NCBI GenBank assembly: GCA_027335545.1
Contig: DAHWHV010000564.1
Span: 1-6,782 of the forward strand
Reading direction: 5' to 3'
Length of the DNA: 6,782 nt
Source of the DNA: Clostridia bacterium
GTDB taxonomy: Bacteria > Bacillota_E > RBS10-35 > JAJYVN01
Shown: one piece after another, positions 1 through 5,275 of the stretch
How the letters are laid out: each line of letters begins with the position of its first letter
Numbering within the stretch: the stretch's first letter is position 1
The notes under the pieces: model-generated
The model's database searches: none
What the model was told of the DNA's origin: nothing
What the model saw: the letters and a program-made list of their open reading frames with translations, nothing else
Program-made: the position numbers and the translations under genes

Positions 1-2
1 GG

Positions 3-896
3 TACATCAGCCTGGAGGTCTCCCCGGGCCTGGCGGACGACACCGCGGGCACGATCGCAGAGGCGGTGCGCCTGCGGGGCCTGTTGCCCCGCCCCAACAT
101 CATGATCAAGATCCCGGCGACGCCCGCCGGCTGGCCGGCCATCGAGGAGTGCACCGCGCAGGGCCTGTGCATCAACGTGACCATGATGTTTGCCCTGCAG
201 CACTACGACCGGGTCGCCGACGCCTACATGCGCGGGCTGGAGCGGCGCCTGGCCAAGGGCCTGCCTCTGGGCGGCATCCGCGGCGTGGCGTCGGTGTTCG
301 TCAGCCGCTTCGATGTCTTGGTGGATCGGCTCCTGGAGGCGAAGGTGCAGGCGGCCGGCTCCACCGCGGAGCGAGAGCGCCTGGCCGGCCTGTTGGGGAA
401 GTCCGCCCTGGCCAACGCGAAGTTGACGTACGAACGCTTCCGCCAGACCTTCAACGGCCCCCGCTGGGCGCACCTCGCCGCCGCAGGGGCCAACCTGCAA
501 CGGCCGCTCTGGGCGAGCACGAGCACCAAGAATCCCGCCTACCGCGACGTGCTGTACGCCGAGCAACTGATCGGGCCGGACACCGTGGACACGATGCCCC
601 CCCAGACGATCGATGCCTTTCGGGACCACGGCGAGGTCGCCCGGACCGTGGACACGGGGCTGCCGGAGGCGCGGCGGGTCGTCGCCGAGTTGGACGCCGT
701 GGGGATCGACCTCGAACGGGTCGGCATGCAATTGCAGGCTGAGGGGGTCGCGGCCTTCTCCAGCGCGTTCGAGAAGATGTTGCGGGAACTGCAGCAGAAG
801 GCCGAGCGTCTGGACGGCACGGCCTTGGCTCCGGGCCAGGGCGGCCCCGCGGGGGCGAGCGTCGCCTCCGGTGGCGGCCGCGCAACGGAGGGCTAG
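3..896 (+). CDS. tal: Transaldolase, 5'-truncated by the window edge
   Basis: Transaldolase moves a dihydroxyacetone unit between sugar phosphates (sedoheptulose-7-P and glyceraldehyde-3-P to erythrose-4-P and fructose-6-P) in the cytoplasmic pentose phosphate pathway. The reading frame is open from base 3 (YISLEVSPGLADDTAG), so the GTG at 66 is not the real start. The motif NIMIKIPATPAG carries the Schiff-base lysine (codon 108-110). Other family blocks follow: INVTMMFALQHYDRV, GVASVFVSRFD, RPLWASTSTKNPAYRDVLY and IGPDTVDTMPPQTIDAFRDHG. These fit the longer transaldolase type found beside zwf in actinobacteria and cyanobacteria. The fragment has 297 residues; such proteins are about 370, so roughly 70 N-terminal residues are missing. 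The last 25 or so residues form a Gly/Ala-rich tail that looks unstructured. zwf follows after 65 bases on the same strand, which suggests one operon. Confidence 0.96.
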   Translation, partial: YISLEVSPGLADDTAGTIAEAVRLRGLLPRPNIMIKIPATPAGWPAIEECTAQGLCINVTMMFALQHYDRVADAYMRGLERRLAKGLPLGGIRGVASVFVSRFDVLVDRLLEAKVQAAGSTAERERLAGLLGKSALANAKLTYERFRQTFNGPRWAHLAAAGANLQRPLWASTSTKNPAYRDVLYAEQLIGPDTVDTMPPQTIDAFRDHGEVARTVDTGLPEARRVVAELDAVGIDLERVGMQLQAEGVAAFSSAFEKMLRELQQKAERLDGTALAPGQGGPAGASVASGGGRATEG

Positions 897-903
897 GGGG
901 ACG

Positions 904-934
904 GCGCCGCCGTTGCCCCGCGGGACGGCGGCGC
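904..934 (+). repeat. Stem-loop in the tal-zwf spacer
   Basis: A perfect 10-bp inverted repeat (GCGCCGCCGT at 904-913 and its complement at 925-934) with an 11-base loop lies just after the tal stop. No T-tract follows, so it is not a standard intrinsic terminator. It may stabilise or separate the tal part of a shared message, or it may be incidental in such GC-rich DNA. Confidence 0.4.
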
Positions 935-961
935 AGCCTTGGACAGGGGTGGTGGCGGGCC

Positions 962-2542
962 TTGACAGTGGCTTTGGAACAGGCGATTACCTCCGAATTG
1001 GGCGGCCGGGCCGTGGCGGGCGAGCGACGCCCGGCGCCCTTTACGCTGGTCGTCTTCGGGGCCAGCGGGGATCTGACCAGGCGCAAGTTGATCCCGGCCC
1101 TGTATAGCATGGACCGCCGGGGGCTGCTGCCCGAGCGCTTCGCCGTGGTGGGCGTGGCGCGGCGGCCCATGGGCGAAGAGGCCTTCCGTGGCGGTTTGCA
1201 GGAGGGACTGCGGCAATTCGCGGGCACCGACGGCGACTGGCGCTGGGATCGGTTGCGTGACGTCTTCTATTTCCAGAGCAACTACACCGATCCGGGGTCC
1301 TTCCGCGAGCTGGCGGCCCTCCTGGAGCGCGTCGATCGGGAGCGGGGGATCGGGGGCAACCGTCTCTACTACCTGGCGACGCCCCCCGAGGCGTACGCCC
1401 CGATCGCGGAGCTGCTCGGCCAGGTCGGCCTGGGCGGGGACTGGGCCGCGGGCTACTCGCGCATCGTGGTCGAGAAGCCGTTCGGGCGCGACCTGACGAC
1501 GGCCAAGGAGCTCAACACCAAGCTGCACACGGTGTTTGCGGAGGAACAGATCTTCCGGATCGACCACTACCTTGGCAAGGAAACGGTGCAGAACATCCTG
1601 GTCTTCCGCTTGGCCAACGGCATTTTCGAGCCACTGTGGAATCGCCAGTACGTGGACCATGTGCAGATCAGCATCGCCGAAGGCATCGGGCTTGAGGGGC
1701 GCGGCCTCTACTACGAGGAATCGGGTGCCCTGCGCGACATGATGCAAAACCACCTGCTCCAACTGCTGTCCTTGGTGGCCATGGAGCCACCGGCCAGCTT
1801 CGATGCCCACGCCGTGCGCGACGAGAAGGTCAAGCTCCTCAACGCGATCCGCCCCTTCGACGCGCGCGCGGTTTTGGACAACGTGGTCCGAGGGCAGTAC
1901 GGCTCGGGGCGGCTGGAGGGCAAGGCCGTCCCCGGGTATTTGGCGGAGACCGGCGTCGCTGCGGAGTCGCAGACCGAGACCTATGTCGCCGCCAAGCTCC
2001 TGATCGACAACTGGCGCTGGGCCGGGGTGCCGTTTTACGTCCGCACCGGCAAGCGCCTGCCCCGGCGAGTGACCGAGGTGGCGGTGGTCTTCCGGCCGGC
2101 GCCCCACTCCGCCTTTCGGAACACGGGCACGGCGACCCTCGATGCCAACGAACTGGTGCTGCGCATCCAGCCGGATGAGGGGATCGGGCTGCGCTTCGGG
2201 GCCAAGGTCCCCGGGCCCGCGATCCGCATCCAGGACGTGGACATGGACTTCTCATACGGGACCTTCGGCGACGGGCAACCCGAGGCCTACGAGCGCCTCC
2301 TCCTGGACGCCGCGTTGGGGGACTCCACCCTGTTCACGCGGCGGGACGAGGTCGAGGCCGCCTGGGCCGTCGTGACCCCGATCCTCCAGGGCTGGGGTCG
2401 CGTGGACACGCCGGCGGGGATGGCCGGGGGGGCGGTCGGCAACCGCGAGGTCCCGCTGCAGCCTTATGCCGCCGGTTCGTGGGGGCCCGAGGCGGCGGGC
2501 GCCCTGCTGGCGCGCGACGGGCGCGCCTGGAGGAAGCCGTGA
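962..2542 (+). CDS. zwf: Glucose-6-phosphate 1-dehydrogenase
   Basis: This enzyme oxidises glucose-6-phosphate to 6-phosphogluconolactone with reduction of NADP+ (or NAD+), the entry step of the oxidative pentose phosphate pathway. The N-terminal Rossmann fold shows FGASGDLTRRKLIPALY (residues 32-48), the nucleotide-binding signature. The active-site block RIDHYLGKE is at residues 199-207, with D201 and H202, and K206 in the substrate site. The QNH block (DMMQNHLLQ) puts the probable catalytic base at H264, by analogy with Leuconostoc H240. The length, 526 residues, is close to the usual 490-520. I chose the TTG at 962, but the ribosome site is weak (AGGGG at 945-949) and GTG at 968 is an alternative that removes two residues. 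The stop overlaps the pgl start by four bases, which suggests translational coupling. No separate promoter is evident before zwf, so it is probably co-transcribed with tal. Confidence 0.97.
   Translation: MTVALEQAITSELGGRAVAGERRPAPFTLVVFGASGDLTRRKLIPALYSMDRRGLLPERFAVVGVARRPMGEEAFRGGLQEGLRQFAGTDGDWRWDRLRDVFYFQSNYTDPGSFRELAALLERVDRERGIGGNRLYYLATPPEAYAPIAELLGQVGLGGDWAAGYSRIVVEKPFGRDLTTAKELNTKLHTVFAEEQIFRIDHYLGKETVQNILVFRLANGIFEPLWNRQYVDHVQISIAEGIGLEGRGLYYEESGALRDMMQNHLLQLLSLVAMEPPASFDAHAVRDEKVKLLNAIRPFDARAVLDNVVRGQYGSGRLEGKAVPGYLAETGVAAESQTETYVAAKLLIDNWRWAGVPFYVRTGKRLPRRVTEVAVVFRPAPHSAFRNTGTATLDANELVLRIQPDEGIGLRFGAKVPGPAIRIQDVDMDFSYGTFGDGQPEAYERLLLDAALGDSTLFTRRDEVEAAWAVVTPILQGWGRVDTPAGMAGGAVGNREVPLQPYAAGSWGPEAAGALLARDGRAWRKP
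2529..2534 (+). promoter_or_regulatory. Ribosome binding site that sets the pgl start
   Basis: GGAGGA inside the end of zwf sits four bases before the GTG at 2539. It supports this GTG over the ATG at 2479, which lies deep inside zwf and has no comparable site. Confidence 0.75.
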
Positions 2543-3381
2543 CCCGGCGCTCTGTTGCGGAGGCCACCAGCGGGGGGGCGGAACGGCCGGTGGGTGCGGA
2601 GGTCGGGGTGCGGGTTCCCGTGGAGGGGTGCCGGGCGTCCGTGACGGTCTGGCCGGACCTGGAGAGCCTGGCGGCGGCCACCGTGGATCGCTTCGTGGAG
2701 GCCGCGACGGAGGCGGTGCGGCGTTGCGGCGCCTTCCGCGTGGCCCTTGCGGGCGGCTCGACGCCGCACCGCGCCTACGCCCTGCTGGCCGCCTTGCCCC
2801 CGACCGCCGTCCCCTGGGCTCGGACGCATGTGTTCTGGGGGGATGAGCGTCCGGTTCCAGCCGACCACCCCGACAGCAACTATCGGATGGCGGCGGAGGC
2901 GCTCCTGCGCCGGGTGCCGATTCCCGAGGCCCAGATCCACCGCCTGCGCGGGGAGGGGGCGGATCTCGAGGCCGTGGCCGCGGAGTATGCGGTGGAGGTC
3001 GCCGACGCCTTCGGTCTGCCCACGACCGGGGCGCCGCCCCGCTTCGATCTCATCCTTTTGGGTATGGGCCCAGAGGGGCATACGGCCTCCCTCTTTCCCG
3101 ACTCCCCGGTCCTGGCCTCTCGGGCCTGGGTGGCGGCCCCGTTCGTGCCGGCGCTGGGCATGCGGCGGCTCACCCTGACGCCCTGGGTGATCAATGCGGC
3201 CGCCAGCGTGGTCTTCGCGGTCGCCGGCACCAACAAGGCCGCCGCGCTGACCACGGTCCTCACCGGCGGCGGGCGCTCCGAGCGCCCCCTGCCCGCGCAG
3301 GTGATCGCGCCCACCGCCGGGCGCCTGGAGTGGCTCCTGGACGCAGAACTGGCCAGGGCGGCCGGCCTGACGCTGCCGTAG
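2539..3381 (+). CDS. pgl: 6-phosphogluconolactonase (DevB/Pgl type)
   Basis: Pgl hydrolyses 6-phosphogluconolactone, the product of the zwf enzyme, to 6-phosphogluconate. The 280-residue protein has the three family blocks in order: ALAGGSTPHRAY (G72-G73-S74 in the phosphate-binding loop), FWGDERPVPADHPDSNYRMA (W100 to R104 in WGDER) and LGMGPEGHTASLFP (G175 to P187), where H181 is the usual catalytic histidine. The family is commonly 230-260 residues. The extra length is an N-terminal stretch of about 30 residues before the domain, so a later start cannot be excluded. GTG at 2539 is preferred because GGAGGA lies four bases upstream and the GTGA overlap with the zwf stop is a typical coupled arrangement. 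Order zwf then pgl matches many bacterial pathways, but the opcA gene often found between them in actinobacteria and cyanobacteria is absent. Confidence 0.95.
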   Translation: MTRRSVAEATSGGAERPVGAEVGVRVPVEGCRASVTVWPDLESLAAATVDRFVEAATEAVRRCGAFRVALAGGSTPHRAYALLAALPPTAVPWARTHVFWGDERPVPADHPDSNYRMAAEALLRRVPIPEAQIHRLRGEGADLEAVAAEYAVEVADAFGLPTTGAPPRFDLILLGMGPEGHTASLFPDSPVLASRAWVAAPFVPALGMRRLTLTPWVINAAASVVFAVAGTNKAAALTTVLTGGGRSERPLPAQVIAPTAGRLEWLLDAELARAAGLTLP

Positions 3382-3414
3382 GGTCGCTGGCCGGCCGGGG
3401 GCTGGCCAGCGACC
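3382..3414 (+). terminator. Hairpin immediately after pgl, likely operon end
   Basis: A perfect 11-bp stem (GGTCGCTGGCC at 3382-3392 and its complement at 3404-3414) with an 11-base loop begins at the base after the pgl stop. No T-run follows (TGCCCCCGCG), so it is a weak or atypical terminator, or a 3'-end protecting hairpin. Confidence 0.55.
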
Positions 3415-3594
3415 TGCCCCCGCGCCCCATCCCCCGGCTTTCTTCCGCGGCGCTCTGTCGCGCAGCCGGCACGGCCCACTGTGGTTTGTGTACCCCCCGA
3501 CCGCCCGCCGTGGGCGCAGGGCGCCCGCGTGGCCTCGGCCGCAGGCGTGGCCCGCGCGACGGGCCCTTGCCGCTTGGCCTGTGTGGCGGAAGGG
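3415..3594. other. Gene-free spacer between convergent genes
   Basis: About 180 bases between the hairpin after pgl and the inverted repeat at 3595. I see no start with a ribosome site and no convincing promoter; open frames here are products of the high GC content. It contains only a short local inverted repeat around GGGCGC...GCGCCC. Confidence 0.5.
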
Positions 3595-3640
3595 AAAGTG
3601 AGAGGGGGCGGCCTCCGCCAAGGCCGCCCCCTCTCACTTT
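3595..3640 (-). terminator. Perfect 20-bp inverted repeat, bidirectional terminator
   Basis: Arms 3595-3614 and 3621-3640 are exact complements with a six-base loop (CCGCCA). On the - strand the hairpin begins 14 bases after the lipoprotein stop, and the stem ends CACTTT followed by CCCTTCC, a short pyrimidine/T tail. On the + strand the stem also ends in CTTT. Placed between two convergent genes, it likely ends transcription of the lipoprotein gene and catches read-through from pgl. Confidence 0.85.
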
Positions 3641-3654
3641 GCGCGGCTCAGCCC

Positions 3655-4455
3655 CTAGACCCCGGTGATGGCGACGATCCCGATCCGGGAACTGGTGCTG
3701 ATGCTCTTGATCTGGCCCTGGCCACTGCCGCTCATCGAGCTCGGCACGGTGCTCAGCGTGTTGCTGATGGTCAGGGACTTCAGGGTCTTGGCCGGGTTGG
3801 CCGCCACGTGGCTGACGTAGAGCCCGCAACCCTGGTTGGTGCCGGTGTAGCCGCCACCGCTGACCTTCTGCGTGCTGCCGTCGGTTTCGCCGATGCGGCG
3901 CAGGCCCTGCCAGGCCGGGTAGGTGCCGCTCACGGGCTGGTTGGCGATCTCAGAGGTGCACCAGTCGTCAAAGCCGACGGTCTCCTTCTGCGTGCTGCCG
4001 TCGGTGTAGGTAAGGGTCACCGTGGCCGGCTCCGGTCCGCTGGCCACCCCGGCCAGGAAGTAGATCCTCTTGTACTTGCCCGGGGCTGCCTTGACGGTGG
4101 CCTTGCTCCCGTAGGCCACCTCGAGGATGTCGTTGGGGGGTGTGGCGGCGTTCACCGTCTGCGGGAAGTTGAAGGTGACCTTGGCGCTGCCGGCCGTCAC
4201 CGTGTACGGACCCGGCTTGGGCGCCGTGGCGTTATCCAGGTCGTGGTTGGGGCCGAAGCCCGGGGTCGGGCCGCTCTGGCCAGGGGCCAGGAAGCCCACC
4301 GTGTCGTACTGGATCGGGAAGGCGCCCTTGACCCCCCCGGCGGCGGCGCCCTTCTTGTTGGCGGTCCCAGCGGCGGCGCCACAGCCGGCGAGGACGAGTG
4401 CGCCCGCCAAACCCAGGCTCACGGCGAAGCTGAGAGCCATGCGCGGTCGAGACAA
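3655..4455 (-). CDS. Putative lipoprotein with beta-sandwich-like domain
   Basis: I do not recognise a named family. The 266-residue product starts with a lipoprotein signal: MSRPRM, a hydrophobic stretch and the lipobox LAGC with the lipidated C25, then a Gly/Ala/Lys linker to about residue 45. The rest is rich in Thr, Ser, Val and Gly. Its blocks YFLAGVASGPEPATVTLTYTDGSTQ, VGFDDWC, KTLKSLTIS and RIGIVAITGV resemble, from memory, carbohydrate-binding-like beta-sandwich modules attached to bacterial glycosidases and other secreted proteins, in which a GFSDWC/T block follows a TYTDGST strand. No catalytic domain is present. C166 and C210 are the only other cysteines and could form a disulfide. 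The TTG at 4455 is chosen because AGGAGG lies seven bases upstream; the ATG at 4440 would be 22 bases from it. The frame stays open upstream across the ferredoxin gene, but that part is a shadow. Export and domain type are inference. Confidence 0.82.
   Translation of the reverse strand: MSRPRMALSFAVSLGLAGALVLAGCGAAAGTANKKGAAAGGVKGAFPIQYDTVGFLAPGQSGPTPGFGPNHDLDNATAPKPGPYTVTAGSAKVTFNFPQTVNAATPPNDILEVAYGSKATVKAAPGKYKRIYFLAGVASGPEPATVTLTYTDGSTQKETVGFDDWCTSEIANQPVSGTYPAWQGLRRIGETDGSTQKVSGGGYTGTNQGCGLYVSHVAANPAKTLKSLTISNTLSTVPSSMSGSGQGQIKSISTSSRIGIVAITGV
3864..4005 (-). repeat. 22-bp direct repeat inside the lipoprotein gene
   Basis: The same 22 bases occur at 3864-3885 and 3984-4005, exactly 120 bp (40 codons) apart and in the same frame. 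Each copy encodes TDGSTQK. The identity at DNA level, including wobble positions, suggests a recent copy or gene conversion rather than only protein constraint. Confidence 0.8.
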
Positions 4456-4462
4456 TCCGTTC

Positions 4463-4468
4463 CCTCCT
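4463..4468 (-). promoter_or_regulatory. Ribosome binding site setting the TTG start of the lipoprotein
   Basis: AGGAGG on the - strand, seven bases before the TTG at 4455. It is a consensus site at ideal spacing and decides the start. Confidence 0.8.
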
Positions 4469-4469
4469 A

Positions 4470-4496
4470 CCGATATGGATGCATGAGTGCGGTCAA
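4470..4496 (-). promoter_or_regulatory. Weak promoter candidate for the lipoprotein gene
   Basis: On the - strand TTGACC (4496-4491) resembles a -35 box. The best -10 match, TATCGG (4475-4470), follows after only 15 bases and would leave almost no leader before the ribosome site. The -35 match is good, but the -10 and the spacing are poor, so this is a suggestion only. Confidence 0.22.
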
Positions 4497-4577
4497 CTAC
4501 CGGTCGGGCTGGTGGCGGGTCCACGCCCGACCGCCGACAACCATTCGCCACCGCCTGCGGTCGTTCCTGCTGAGCGT

Positions 4578-4681
4578 CCGCTTTCCCCCGGTTCGGGTGG
4601 GGGGAAGCGGGCCAATGGCCCGCGGCCGGGCGGCGTCGGGGGGGGCGGTGCCGGGTGGGGCCTCCCGACCGGGCACCGCCC
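4578..4681. repeat. Hairpin-rich spacer between ferredoxin and lipoprotein genes
   Basis: Three inverted repeats lie close together: CCGCTTTCCCCC (4578-4589) with the complementary GGGGG-AAGCGG ending at 4610 (one bulged T); CGGGCC-AAT-GGCCCG (4608-4622); and GGGCGGTGCC (4643-4652) with its exact complement at 4672-4681. None is followed by a clear T-run on the - strand. They sit between the ferredoxin terminator and the lipoprotein leader. The rest of the spacer 4456-4733 shows no gene. Confidence 0.5.
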
Positions 4682-4687
4682 ACGGAA

Positions 4688-4718
4688 AAGGGGGAGGGAC
4701 GCACCGTCCCTCCCCCTT
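4688..4718 (-). terminator. Intrinsic terminator of the ferredoxin gene
   Basis: A perfect 14-bp stem (AAGGGGGAGGGACG at 4688-4701, complement at 4705-4718) with a three-base loop starts 15 bases after the ferredoxin stop on the - strand. On that strand it runs straight into TTTT (ending at 4686), so it has both parts of a Rho-independent terminator. Confidence 0.88.
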
Positions 4719-4733
4719 GCGCGACCACAAGGC

Positions 4734-4970
4734 CTACTTCTTGAAAAAGTCGGCGTTCTTTTGCACATAGTCCTTCCACTGGTCGGGGACCTCGTCCTCG
4801 TCGTAGATTGCATTGACCGGGCAGACCGTCGCGCAGGCGCTGCACCCGATGCACTCGTCCGGATCGATGTAGTACTGGTCCTCGCCTTCGTGGATGCAGT
4901 TCACCGGGCACACCTCGACGCAGGACGCGTCCTTCACCCCGATACACGGCTCGGTGATGACGAAGATCAT
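4734..4970 (-). CDS. fdxA: 7Fe ferredoxin ([3Fe-4S][4Fe-4S])
   Basis: A small cytoplasmic electron carrier of 78 residues, the normal size for the short 7Fe type. The cysteine pattern is C9-x7-C17-x3-C21-P and C40-x2-C43-x2-C46-x3-C50-P, plus C25. Aligned by eye with Azotobacter ferredoxin I, C9, C17 and C50 bind the [3Fe-4S] cluster and C21, C40, C43 and C46 the [4Fe-4S] cluster; C25 corresponds to the free cysteine C24. Residue 12 is Val where an 8Fe protein would need Cys, which supports the 3Fe assignment. From memory, the sequence is very like that of Bacillus schlegelii (ITEPCIG-KDASCVEVCPV-CIHEGEDQYYIDPD). The ATG at 4970 is preceded by GAGAGGGG with eight bases of spacing. The frame extends upstream to 5048, but that part is not family-like. 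The gene has its own promoter and terminator, so it is probably monocistronic. The redox partner cannot be told from the neighbours. Confidence 0.96.
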   Translation of the reverse strand: MIFVITEPCIGVKDASCVEVCPVNCIHEGEDQYYIDPDECIGCSACATVCPVNAIYDEDEVPDQWKDYVQKNADFFKK

Positions 4971-4978
4971 CCACGCTA

Positions 4979-4986
4979 CCCCTCTC
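4979..4986 (-). promoter_or_regulatory. Ribosome binding site of the ferredoxin gene
   Basis: GAGAGGGG on the - strand, eight bases before the ATG at 4970. It supports this start over upstream in-frame codons. Confidence 0.65.
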
Positions 4987-5032
4987 GCGTCCTGCTCGCC
5001 TCGGCCTCCACGGCCGACCCGACGCCCGGACC

Positions 5033-5061
5033 ATGCTAGCACGGGCATCGAGGGACTTCAA
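5033..5061 (-). promoter_or_regulatory. Sigma70-type promoter of the ferredoxin gene
   Basis: On the - strand, TTGAAG (5061-5056, four of six consensus) is followed after exactly 17 bases by TAGCAT (5038-5033, four of six). TGC directly before the -10 gives an extended -10 element (TGCTAGCAT). The predicted transcript would start near 5026, leaving a leader of about 55 bases. This stretch is also visibly less GC-rich than its surroundings. Confidence 0.65.
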
Positions 5062-5262
5062 CTACTTCTGCCAGAGGCACATTCCCCACCTCGGCCAGGG
5101 GTTGAGTCGCCGCGGGGCCGAGGCGACGGCGGGCGGGAGCGGAAGGGTGCAGGCCTCCGGGGCGCGAAGGGCCTGCCGGCGCCGGCCGGGCGGCGGCGGT
5201 GTGCGGGGGGGGGCCGGGGCGCGCTGCGGCGGACACGCCGCCGCGGGGTGGGGCAGGGGAGC

Positions 5263-5269
5263 GAGGAGG
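5263..5269 (+). promoter_or_regulatory. Ribosome binding site that sets the HAD start
   Basis: GAGGAGG, six bases before the GTG at 5276. It is the best ribosome site in the upstream part of the open frame and is the main reason for choosing that start. Confidence 0.65.
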
Positions 5270-5275
5270 CGGGCG

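Larger units (their letters stand above)
4971..5275. other. Divergent spacer between ferredoxin and HAD genes
   Basis: These 305 bases hold the leader and promoter of the - strand ferredoxin gene (to 5061). From about 5100 to 5275 the sequence is almost pure G/C with G-runs on the + strand (nine G at 5205-5213, then four G at 5216-5219). I find no convincing + strand promoter for the HAD gene. An open frame runs through from 5033, but its Arg/Gly/Ala-rich translation looks like a by-product of composition. Confidence 0.5.

Noticed and set aside
893..2107. 404-codon open frame on the - strand across zwf
   Set aside because: It is antisense to a well-supported zwf with all family motifs. Its Arg/Gln/His-rich translation shows no domain and is typical of shadow frames in GC-rich genes.
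2464..3621. 385-codon open frame on the - strand across pgl
   Set aside because: It is antisense to pgl and extends over the hairpin and the spacer. It is low-complexity Arg/Gly/Pro and has no ribosome site.
3481..4770. 429-codon open frame on the + strand
   Set aside because: It lies opposite the lipoprotein and crosses the 20-bp repeat and the ferredoxin terminator. The - strand reading has a signal peptide, a ribosome site and a terminator.
4456..5061. Upstream extension of the lipoprotein frame to 5061
   Set aside because: It would overlap the whole ferredoxin gene in another frame and bury the lipobox signal. The TTG at 4455 has an ideal ribosome site.
5062..5262. Promoter for the HAD gene on the + strand
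   Set aside because: TTGAGT near 5102 has no AT-rich -10 at a fitting distance, and the region is almost pure G/C.
5033..5275. Upstream extension of the HAD frame to the ATG at 5033
   Set aside because: That ATG lies in the -10 box of the ferredoxin promoter. The added residues are Arg/Gly/Ala filler, and GAGGAGG points to 5276.
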